This document shows positions 1 to 5,776 of a DNA stretch of 6,535 nucleotides, one piece after another (the stretch's first letter is position 1; each line of letters opens with the position of its first letter). Source of the DNA: Bacteroidales bacterium. GTDB lineage: Bacteria > Bacteroidota > Bacteroidia > Bacteroidales > Azobacteroidaceae. The translations under genes and the position numbers were made by a program. The stretch lies in the NCBI GenBank assembly GCA_020860885.1, contig JAJBTS010000323.1, positions 1 to 6,535 of the forward strand. Direction: 5' to 3'. A model generated the notes under the pieces. That model saw only the letters and a program-made list of their open reading frames with translations, was not told the origin of the DNA and ran no database searches.

Positions 1-15
1 ATTCAAAGTTTAGCT

Positions 16-48
16 CTTGCAAATAGAAATTATTCATCGTATGTTTGC
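16..48 (+). promoter_or_regulatory. Bacteroidota-type promoter of the DJ-1-family gene
   Basis: A TTG at 17-19 (CTTG from 16) is followed 20 bases later by TATGTTTG at 40-47, an exact match to the TAnnTTTG element known as the -7 box of Bacteroidota primary-sigma promoters. The next base is C, giving the frequent TTTGC ending. Transcription would start near 51-54, leaving a leader of about 55-60 bases before the ATG at 110. The match is seen directly; use as a promoter is inferred from the known consensus. Confidence 0.7.
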
Positions 49-109
49 GTGACAAAAGTAATAAAATTACCAGAAGTAACTATTGTCTGACTTATTAAAA
101 AATTGAATT

Positions 110-640
110 ATGAAAAAGAAAGTAGCGGTATTAGTAGTTGATCCGGTAAACGGGTCCGGTTTGTTCCAGTATTTAGAAGCGTTTTTTGAAAATGGTATCT
201 CATTTAAAACGTTTGCGGTATCAGAAACGGTTCAGGTAAAAACCAATTCAGGGATAAAGATCGAAACCGATGATGTAGTTGCGAACCTCAAAGGCCATGA
301 AAATGAGTACGATGCGTTGGTTTTTGCTTGTGGAGATGCAATTCCTAAGTTTAATGAAAATGCAGGAAAACAATTTAATCAGGATATGTTGGCTGTAATG
401 AAAAATTTTAATGATAAAAATAAAATACTGGCGGGTCATTGTGCAGCGGCATTACTTTTTGATAAATTAGAAATTGGTAAAGGGAAGAAGGTCGCTTTAC
501 ATCCTTTTATTAAAACTGTTGTTCAAAACAGTATAGGTACAGATGAAAAGTATGTAGTTGCAGATAATATCTATACAGCACAGACGGAAGATACAATTTC
601 GGGTCTTTTGCCTGAATTATTAAAAGTGTTGAAGGATTAA
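110..640 (+). CDS. DJ-1/PfpI-family protein (class I glutamine amidotransferase-like fold)
   Basis: This 176-residue protein has the usual length and layout of a single-domain DJ-1/PfpI protein. It opens with a hydrophobic beta strand (KKKVAVLVV), has a central strand YDALVFACGD (67-76), and a nucleophile-elbow segment LAGHCAAALLFD (107-118) that places Cys111 where DJ-1 proteins carry their reactive cysteine. GKKVALHPFIK (125-135) and the C-terminal part VVADNIYTAQTEDT (149-162) align well with human DJ-1. No signal peptide is seen, so it should be cytoplasmic. Family members include deglycase-like, chaperone, protease-like and redox-sensing proteins, so the reaction cannot be assigned. The elbow reads His-Cys-Ala rather than the usual Cys-Ala-Gly or Cys-His-Gly, and by my alignment the position of the acidic residue that lowers the cysteine pKa (Glu18 in human DJ-1) is Gly17. 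The start ATG sits in an A-rich context typical of the phylum. It appears monocistronic: its own promoter lies upstream and a terminator about 120 bases downstream. Confidence 0.88.
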   Translation: MKKKVAVLVVDPVNGSGLFQYLEAFFENGISFKTFAVSETVQVKTNSGIKIETDDVVANLKGHENEYDALVFACGDAIPKFNENAGKQFNQDMLAVMKNFNDKNKILAGHCAAALLFDKLEIGKGKKVALHPFIKTVVQNSIGTDEKYVVADNIYTAQTEDTISGLLPELLKVLKD

Positions 641-671
641 TAAGTAAAGAAGCTTTCCCAAAAGAATTTTT

Positions 672-744
672 ATCTCCTAAAGAGGACTTTTTAAACCGTT
701 GAATAGCAATAGCCTCCTTTAGGGGGGGTATTAATTTGGGGGGC
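672..744. repeat. imperfect inverted-repeat element, possibly a dispersed intergenic repeat
   Basis: Two arms face each other: CTCCTAAAGAGGACT (674-688) and AGCCTCCTTTAGGGGGG (711-727). The core CCTAAAG (676-682) is an exact reverse complement of CTTTAGG (717-723), with similar flanks. Each arm can also fold on itself (TCCT/AGGA at 675-678/683-686; CCTCC/GGGGG with one G-T pair at 713-717/722-726). A second G run (738-743) follows. The G/C-rich blocks stand out against AT-rich surroundings. The form resembles the CCCCTAAAGGGG-like intergenic repeats I recall from Bacteroidota genomes, but one copy cannot prove dispersal. Confidence 0.4.
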
Positions 745-758
745 AACCTCAAAATAAT

Positions 759-799
759 AGAGAGTAGTTCCTCTGTAATCAGAAACTACTCTCTTTTTT
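759..799 (+). terminator. intrinsic terminator downstream of the DJ-1-family gene
   Basis: A perfect 11-bp stem pairs AGAGAGTAGTT (759-769) with AACTACTCTCT (784-794) and runs straight into a T tract (794-799). The 14-base loop can form a further small TCT/AGA stem (772-774/781-783). This is the canonical rho-independent form for the + strand and ends the transcript of the gene at 110-640. The A/T-rich sequence before the stem (751-758) could give weaker termination on the - strand. Confidence 0.85.
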
Positions 800-922
800 A
801 ATATTCTCTTCTTTCCTTCACTCCCTATATCTCGTCTTAACACCTTCCTTGCCGTTTTTTTAGAAAATAACTTCATTTATTAGAAGGGATGATTTAGTCC
901 TCTAAATTTCAAGAAAAGTATA
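800..922. other. non-coding, pyrimidine-rich spacer before the DUF3467 promoter
   Basis: With the repeat at 672-744 and the terminator at 759-799, this completes the 351-base gene-free stretch 641-991. Positions about 786-860 are strongly pyrimidine-rich on the + strand, followed by AT-rich sequence. No RNA gene or convincing reading frame was recognised. A 61-codon frame on the - strand (876-691) crosses both the terminator and the repeat element, so I treat it as spurious. Confidence 0.5.
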
Positions 923-951
923 TTGAATATGGATAATTATAATTACTTTTG
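923..951 (+). promoter_or_regulatory. Bacteroidota-type promoter of the DUF3467 gene
   Basis: TTG at 923-925 is followed after 18 bases by TACTTTTG at 944-951, an exact TAnnTTTG match, again with C as the next base. Transcription would start around 955-958, about 35 bases before the ATG at 992. This decides the gene start: the in-frame TTG at 923 and ATG at 929 lie upstream of the expected transcript start, so translation should begin at 992. The 18-base spacer is slightly shorter than the 20 bases of the promoter at 16-48. Confidence 0.6.
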
Positions 952-991
952 CTTTTTAAAATATGACAGCTTGTCAGAAAAGAAAAAAATC

Positions 992-1294
992 ATGGACAAA
1001 CAACAAAACAACATCCAGATTGAGCTAACAGACGAGATAGTTCAAGGCATTTATTCCAATTTAGCAGTTATTGCTCATTCTTCATCAGAATTTGTAGTCG
1101 ATTTTGTACGTCTCATGCCCGGAGTTCCTAAAGCAAAGGTGCAATCACGTATTATATTGACTCCCGAACACGCTAAAAGATTGATGTTGGCTTTGATGGA
1201 TAATATTAAGAAATACGAATCTCAAAACGGAGAAATTAAATTGCAGGGAAAAGGTTTTAACCCGCCGATAATGGGCCCTGTGGGAGAAGCTTAA
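992..1294 (+). CDS. DUF3467 domain-containing protein
   Basis: This 100-residue protein matches the conserved DUF3467 family in both length and sequence. Recognisable blocks are IQIELTDEIVQGIYSNLAVI (8-27), HSSSEFVVDFV (29-39), MPGVPKAKV (42-50) and RIILTPEHAKRLMLAL (53-68), with a Gly/Pro-rich tail (86-100). It has no signal peptide or membrane segment and is presumably cytoplasmic. The family's function is unknown; in many Bacteroidota I recall a homologue next to rpoC, which is not the neighbour here. The ATG at 992 has an A-rich upstream context (GAAAAGAAAAAAATC). The frame stays open back to a TTG at 923, but the added residues (rich in Asn, Tyr, Phe and Lys) look unlike the family N terminus and overlap the promoter. 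No clear terminator follows before thrA, so read-through into thrA is possible. Confidence 0.85.
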   Translation: MDKQQNNIQIELTDEIVQGIYSNLAVIAHSSSEFVVDFVRLMPGVPKAKVQSRIILTPEHAKRLMLALMDNIKKYESQNGEIKLQGKGFNPPIMGPVGEA

Positions 1295-1320
1295 GAGAGA
1301 TAGTACTATTATATTATTAA

Positions 1321-1408
1321 AGGTTGAAATTGAAATTGAAACAGAGCATTATATAAATATTTCAATTTAACAGTGAACACTCAGTTTTCAATATTCGGGT
1401 TTCAACTT
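1321..1408 (+). promoter_or_regulatory. repeat-rich thrA leader with competing inverted repeats
   Basis: Three tandem TTGAAA hexamers (1324-1329, 1330-1335, 1336-1341) face three separate TTTCAA copies (1360-1365, 1386-1391, 1400-1405). AAATTGAAA at 1327-1335 or 1333-1341 can pair perfectly over 9 bp with TTTCAATTT at 1360-1368. AGGTTGAAA (1321-1329) can pair over 9 bp, with one G-U pair, with TTTCAACTT (1400-1408). These pairings compete in part, as in an attenuator or switching leader, but the sequence is AT-rich and the helices are weak. No leader peptide rich in Thr/Ile codons was found, and no strong TAnnTTTG promoter is visible in this gap. The repeats are seen; a regulatory role is inference. 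Confidence 0.35.
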
Positions 1409-1430
1409 CCCATATTTAATTTGAATTAAA

Positions 1431-3869
1431 GTGAAAGTAATGAAGTTTGGCGGAACTTCGGTTGGTTCCGTAAATAGCATAATAAAAGTCAAAAAGATCG
1501 TTGAATCTGTGAAAGAACCGGTCGTAGTAGTTGTTTCCGCATTGGGTGGAGTAACCGATCAACTTATAAATATGTCGAGATTAGCGGCTCAGGGCGATTA
1601 TGCCTATGAGAAAGAGTACAACCAGCTTATTGTCAGACATATGGATATGGTGGAAAAATTGGTTGGAGATCAGGAGAAAAGAAATGTCCTAATGAAATCA
1701 ATTTCTTCCTTTCTTGAAGAGTTAAGCAATATTTTACGGGGAGTTTTTCTTGTAAAAGATTTATCTCAGAAAACATCGGATACAATTGTAAGTTATGGAG
1801 AACGCCTGAGTTCTCTGATCATTTCGAATGTATTGGAAGACGCCCGGCTTTTTGACGCCTGTAATTTTATTAAAACGGAGAAACAGTTTGAAAAACATAT
1901 TGTTGATCTGGAGTTGAGTGAACAACTGATCAGAGATACTTTTGTCAACCTTTCAAAAATATCCGTCGTTCCGGGATTTATAGCCGCGGATAAGGAAACC
2001 GGTGAAGTAAGTAACCTGGGGAGGGGAGGCTCGGATTATACGGCATCTATTTTAGCTGCAGTATTAAAAGCAACTATTCTGGAGATATGGACAGATGTGG
2101 ACGGTTTTATGACAGCCGATCCCAGGGTAATAACCAATGCGTATGTTATTGAACATCTTTCTTATCTGGAAGCAATGGAATTAAGTAATTTCGGAGCGAA
2201 AGTTATCTATCCTCCTACTATTTATCCCGCTTATCATTCGAATATCCCTATTCTCATTAAGAATACATTCAATCCCGAATCATCGGGAACTTATATCACC
2301 AAAGAACAAAAGAATAACGGAAAAGCATTGATACAAGGGATTTCTTCTATCAGTGATACTTGTCTGATTACAGTGCAGGGGCTTGGTATGGTAGGTGTAA
2401 TAGGTATCAACTACCGTATCTTCAAAGCGCTGACTAAAGCCGGAATCAGTGTCTTTATGGTAGCTCAGGCTTCTTCCGAAAATACCACTTCCTTTGCTGT
2501 TAAAGACAGTGAAGCAGATCTTGCTGTTAAAGTCTTAAAGGAAGAATTTAAATTGGAGTTGTCTCAGGGTGAAATTCACGAAGTGAAAGCGGAGAAAGGA
2601 CTGGCTACAGTAGCTATTGTCGGGGAAAATATGAAACACCGTCCGGGTATTGCCAGTAAACTTTTCGGAACACTGGGGCGTAGTGGAATAAGTGTAAAGG
2701 CTTGTGCGCAAGGAGCCAGTGAAACCAATATATCTTTTATTATCCGGAGTAAATATTTACTTAAAGCACTGAATTCGATACACGATGCATTCTTTCTTTC
2801 CGATTATCAGGTGCTGAATATTTTTGTCGTAGGGATTGGTACGGTAGGAGGACGTTTGTTGGATCAGATCAGGCAGCAACAACAGACTTTAATGGAGCAT
2901 AACGGCTTAAAGTTAAATGTAGTGGGAATTGCCCGTACGGATAAAATGATTCTGGATCACAAAGGGATCGATCTTAATAATTATCGGGAAGTGCTACGTA
3001 AAGAAGGTCAGAAAACAACCCCTTCTTTACTTAAAGATGCGATTCTGGAAATGAACATATTCAATCCTGTATTTGTTGACTGTACAGCAAGTCCTGCTAT
3101 TGCAGGCTTGTATGAAGATTTCCTTTCAAATAATATATCTGTAGTTGCAGCTAATAAGATTACTGCATCTTCAGTCTATCATCATTATATTAAATTGAAA
3201 GAGACAGCAAGAAAAGCGGGTGTGAAATATCTCTTTGAAACGAATGTTGGTGCCGGTTTGCCCATTATCAATACGATGAATGCCCTAACCAACAGTGGAG
3301 ACAAGATATTAAAGCTGCAGGCTGTATTGTCCGGTACGGTAAATTTTATTTTTAATAAATTAAGTAAAGATATACCTTTGAGTAAAGCTATTGCCCTGGC
3401 AAAGGAGGCCGGGTTCTCGGAACCGGATCCCAGGATAGACTTAAGTGGTACGGATGTAATCCGTAAACTGGTTATTCTTTCCCGTGAAGCTGGGTATGCT
3501 ATTGAGCAGGAAGATGTCATCAAAAACTTATTTATTCCTGACAAGTATTTTCAGGGTTCATTGGAAGATTTCTGGAAGAATATTCCTGAAATGGATGCTA
3601 ACTTTGAAGATAAGAGAAGAGAACTGGAGCAGGAAGGCAAGCGGTTCCAGTTTGTTGCAGAAATGGATAATGGTAAGTGTTCGGTAGGATTGCAGGCTGT
3701 CGATAGAAGTCATCCTTTTTACGAGTTAGAAGGGAGCAATAATATTATCATGATTACGACCGAACGTTACAATGAATATCCAATGATTATTAAAGGATAC
3801 GGAGCAGGCGCCGCAGTAACGGCAGCCGGAGTATTTTCCGATATAATCAGTATTGCAAATATTCGATAA
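1431..3869 (+). CDS. thrA: bifunctional aspartokinase / homoserine dehydrogenase
   Basis: The protein catalyses the first and third steps of the aspartate pathway: phosphorylation of aspartate and NAD(P)H-dependent reduction of aspartate semialdehyde to homoserine, feeding lysine, threonine and methionine synthesis in the cytoplasm. Its 812 residues match the usual ThrA length (E. coli 820). The kinase domain (about 1-290) carries KFGGTSVG (5-12), VVSALGGVTD (34-43), LGRGGSDYTA (196-205) and WTDVDGFMTADPR (220-232). Paired ACT regulatory domains span about 305-460, so feedback control by an amino acid, probably threonine, is expected. The dehydrogenase domain (about 462-812) has the nucleotide-binding GIGTVGG (468-474), AANK (573-576), SGTVNFI (634-640) and EPDPRIDLSGTDVIRK (664-679), containing the equivalents of yeast Glu208, Asp214, Asp219 and Lys223, and ends in GYGAGAAVTAAGVFSD (789-804). 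The GTG start at 1431 gives MKVMKFGG, matching the family; an in-frame stop lies just upstream (1422-1424), and the only close alternative is ATG at 1440. No thrB, apgM or thrC follows. Confidence 0.96.
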   Translation: MKVMKFGGTSVGSVNSIIKVKKIVESVKEPVVVVVSALGGVTDQLINMSRLAAQGDYAYEKEYNQLIVRHMDMVEKLVGDQEKRNVLMKSISSFLEELSNILRGVFLVKDLSQKTSDTIVSYGERLSSLIISNVLEDARLFDACNFIKTEKQFEKHIVDLELSEQLIRDTFVNLSKISVVPGFIAADKETGEVSNLGRGGSDYTASILAAVLKATILEIWTDVDGFMTADPRVITNAYVIEHLSYLEAMELSNFGAKVIYPPTIYPAYHSNIPILIKNTFNPESSGTYITKEQKNNGKALIQGISSISDTCLITVQGLGMVGVIGINYRIFKALTKAGISVFMVAQASSENTTSFAVKDSEADLAVKVLKEEFKLELSQGEIHEVKAEKGLATVAIVGENMKHRPGIASKLFGTLGRSGISVKACAQGASETNISFIIRSKYLLKALNSIHDAFFLSDYQVLNIFVVGIGTVGGRLLDQIRQQQQTLMEHNGLKLNVVGIARTDKMILDHKGIDLNNYREVLRKEGQKTTPSLLKDAILEMNIFNPVFVDCTASPAIAGLYEDFLSNNISVVAANKITASSVYHHYIKLKETARKAGVKYLFETNVGAGLPIINTMNALTNSGDKILKLQAVLSGTVNFIFNKLSKDIPLSKAIALAKEAGFSEPDPRIDLSGTDVIRKLVILSREAGYAIEQEDVIKNLFIPDKYFQGSLEDFWKNIPEMDANFEDKRRELEQEGKRFQFVAEMDNGKCSVGLQAVDRSHPFYELEGSNNIIMITTERYNEYPMIIKGYGAGAAVTAAGVFSDIISIANIR

Positions 3870-3885
3870 TATAATAATGAAGAAA

Positions 3886-3920
3886 AAGAGGTTGTCCTGA
3901 AACGGACACCCTCTTATATT
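3886..3920 (+). terminator. hairpin between thrA and the sigma-54 activator, probable terminator
   Basis: A 12-position stem pairs AAGAGGTTGTCC (3886-3897) with GGACACCCTCTT (3904-3915), with one T/C mismatch (3892/3909) and the loop TGAAAC. It starts 17 bases after the thrA stop codon, as expected for a terminator, but the + strand sequence after it (ATATT) is a poor T tract. The A run before it (3883-3887) would give a better T tract on the - strand. It ends only 14 bases before the next ATG, so it may be leaky or act on the leader of the downstream gene. Confidence 0.6.
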
Positions 3921-3929
3921 AAATAAATT

Positions 3930-5180
3930 ATGGTTGATGTTCAATTAATAAAACAGAGGTTTGGGATTATCGGAAGTAGTGCCAAACTGAACCGGGAGAT
4001 TGAGAAAGCTATCCTGATTGCTCCTACGGATCTTACTGTGTTAATAACCGGGGAGAGTGGGGTCGGTAAAGAAGTTTTTCCTCAGATCATCCATCAGAAC
4101 AGTGCCCGGAAACACGGTCCTTATATTGCCGTTAACTGTGGAGCCATTCCGGAAGGAACCATTGATTCTGAATTATTTGGACATGAGAAAGGATCTTTCA
4201 CAGGAGCTCTTGCCGAAAGGAAAGGTTATTTTGAAGTAGCCGATAAGGGAACGATCTTTTTGGATGAAGTCGGAGAATTGCCTATAGCTACACAAGCTCG
4301 TCTTTTGCGGGTGCTGGAATATGGTGAATTTATTAAAGTAGGATCTTCCAAAGTCCAGAAAACGGATGTACGTATCGTTGCTGCTACGAATGTGGAGCTG
4401 TTGAATGCTATACGTAAAGGGAAATTCAGGGAAGATCTTTACTACAGGCTAAATACGGTACCTATATATATTCCTCCTTTACGGGAAAGAAGAGAAGATA
4501 TTTACTTACTCTTCCGGAAATTCAGTTCTGATTTTGCAGAGAAATACCGGATGCCGGCTATTACGCTGACAGCCGACGGAAGAGAGATGCTTATGAGATA
4601 CCGGTGGCCGGGAAACGTACGGGAACTGAAAAATATTACCGAACGTATGTCTATCTTTGAACAAGAGAGAGAAATAGATACGGACCGGTTGAAAACCTAT
4701 TTATCGGCTCCGGATATAGAACAACTGCCGGCTGTTATACCCTCTGATCAGGATTCCCGTTCTTTTGCAAACGAAAGGGAAATTCTTTATCAGGTTCTTT
4801 TTGATATGAAAAGAGATATCAATGAACTTAAAAAGCTGGTTCCCGGATATATCAATCCGAGCCCGGCTCCCGGAACGGAAAGTGCGGAAGTAGCCCCTGC
4901 TTATCCTGTGGTAAGCAGTTACGCCCCCTTAATAAAAAAAGAAGAACCTTTGTTCCAGTATGCGGATGAAGTGACCGAAGATGAACCGACCGTAATCGAG
5001 CCTGAAATAAAAGTTGCAGAGCCGGAAACCGAAGAAATTAAATCTTTGGAGGATATGGAAAAAGAGATGATTATAAAAGCTTTGGAACGTCATAGCGGAA
5101 AAAGAAGGAATGCTGCTCAGGATCTGAAAATATCGGAAAGAACTTTATATCGGAAAATTAAAGAATATGGACTTGAATAA
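3930..5180 (+). CDS. sigma-54-dependent transcriptional activator (AAA+ core plus Fis-type HTH, no receiver domain)
   Basis: This 416-residue protein is a bacterial enhancer-binding protein that would use ATP to open promoters bound by sigma-54 RNA polymerase. The AAA+ domain begins almost at once (about residue 15) and has Walker A GESGVGKE (41-48), the sigma-54 contact loop GSFTGA (88-93; the commonest form is GAFTGA), Walker B TIFLDE (108-113), sensor I VAATN (150-154), the arginine-finger segment FREDLYYRLN (166-175) and sensor II WPGNVRELKN (226-235). Residues about 278-303 look helical, followed by a Pro-rich then acidic linker (about 305-372). A Fis-type helix-turn-helix fills the C terminus (about 375-415, NAAQDLKISERTLYRKIKEYGL). 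No receiver, GAF or PAS domain is present, so activity is not controlled by a sensory module of its own; expression level or a partner protein may do so. The core motifs look intact. It overlaps or closely abuts lptE downstream, and no promoter of its own was recognised. Confidence 0.93.
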   Translation: MVDVQLIKQRFGIIGSSAKLNREIEKAILIAPTDLTVLITGESGVGKEVFPQIIHQNSARKHGPYIAVNCGAIPEGTIDSELFGHEKGSFTGALAERKGYFEVADKGTIFLDEVGELPIATQARLLRVLEYGEFIKVGSSKVQKTDVRIVAATNVELLNAIRKGKFREDLYYRLNTVPIYIPPLRERREDIYLLFRKFSSDFAEKYRMPAITLTADGREMLMRYRWPGNVRELKNITERMSIFEQEREIDTDRLKTYLSAPDIEQLPAVIPSDQDSRSFANEREILYQVLFDMKRDINELKKLVPGYINPSPAPGTESAEVAPAYPVVSSYAPLIKKEEPLFQYADEVTEDEPTVIEPEIKVAEPETEEIKSLEDMEKEMIIKALERHSGKRRNAAQDLKISERTLYRKIKEYGLE

Positions 5181-5199
5181 GGCAGGAAAAATAAGTACA

Positions 5200-5766
5200 A
5201 TGAAAAACACGGACAACGATTTAAAGAATAAAGAAAATAAAATCATACAGAAGAAAAGAGGCTTTTCATTTCTTCTTATCATTCTTAGTCTTCCTTGGGT
5301 TGTATCTTGTTCTCTATCCTATTCTTTTCAGGGAGGAAATATAAACTACGATCTTGTAAAGACTATTACAATACAGGATTTTCCTAACAGGGCGCCGTTG
5401 GTTTATCCATCCTTATCCCAGACATTTGACCAGGCTCTGAGAAATCGGTTTATAGAACAGACCCGTTTGGTGGCGGTTCCTAATAACGGAGATATTGAGA
5501 TCGAAGGGGAAATTACGGGTTACGATATACAAGGGATGGCTGTTAAAGAAGATGCTTTTGCTTCACGGGCCCGATTAACAATTACAGTAAAGGTAAGATA
5601 TACCAATAATAAAGAACCGGAGAGTGATGTCGACCAGTCTTTTTCTGCGTCCAGAGAATTTGACAGTGGACAGACCTTAGATCCCGGTGTTCAGGAAAAT
5701 TTGAACCGCGAAATAGTAGATGAGTTGATAGATATGATATACAACGCTACCGTTGCTAACTGGTAA
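5200..5766 (+). CDS. lptE: LPS-assembly lipoprotein LptE
   Basis: LptE is the outer-membrane lipoprotein that partners LptD in inserting lipopolysaccharide into the outer leaflet. From the ATG at 5200 the product has 188 residues: a charged N-region, a hydrophobic stretch GFSFLLIILSLPWVVSC and a lipobox VVSC with the lipidated cysteine at residue 37, followed by a typical Bacteroidota LptE body. Recognisable parts are SYSFQGGNINYDLVKTITI, EIEGEITGYDIQGMAVK and the C-terminal NATVANW. An in-frame ATG at 5167, overlapping the activator gene by 14 bases, would add 11 residues to an already long N-region; I prefer 5200, which has AGGA about 12 bases upstream, but the choice is uncertain. The tight junction with the activator (19 bases between its stop codon and this start) and the 10-base gap to the next gene indicate one transcript. 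Confidence 0.87.
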   Translation: MKNTDNDLKNKENKIIQKKRGFSFLLIILSLPWVVSCSLSYSFQGGNINYDLVKTITIQDFPNRAPLVYPSLSQTFDQALRNRFIEQTRLVAVPNNGDIEIEGEITGYDIQGMAVKEDAFASRARLTITVKVRYTNNKEPESDVDQSFSASREFDSGQTLDPGVQENLNREIVDELIDMIYNATVANW

Positions 5767-5776
5767 ATATCTTTTT

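Noticed and set aside
1..90. Frame open from the window edge to a TGA at 88-90, possibly the end of an upstream gene
   Set aside because: It is only 29 codons, has no recognisable sequence, and overlaps a good promoter match (16-48). A chance open frame is more likely, though a gene tail cannot be excluded.
510..752. 80-codon frame on the - strand overlapping the DJ-1-family gene
   Set aside because: It is antisense to a well-supported gene, and its N-terminal part is a translation of the inverted-repeat element.
691..876. 61-codon frame on the - strand with a basic N-terminal part
   Set aside because: It runs through the terminator stem and the repeat element, has no recognisable family and no clear ribosome-binding context; the openness follows from purine-rich low-complexity sequence.
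1300..1309. Palindrome ATAGTACTAT after the DUF3467 stop codon as a terminator
   Set aside because: It is a short, all-weak stem with no loop space and no T tract; it does not support termination.
1373..1429. Possible thrA leader peptide starting at GTG 1373 and ending at TAA 1427-1429
   Set aside because: It contains only one Thr and two Ile codons among 18, with no clustering as in known threonine attenuators, and no visible ribosome-binding site.
3185..3544. 119-codon frame on the - strand inside thrA
   Set aside because: It is a shadow of the homoserine dehydrogenase domain, whose catalytic motifs are all read on the + strand.
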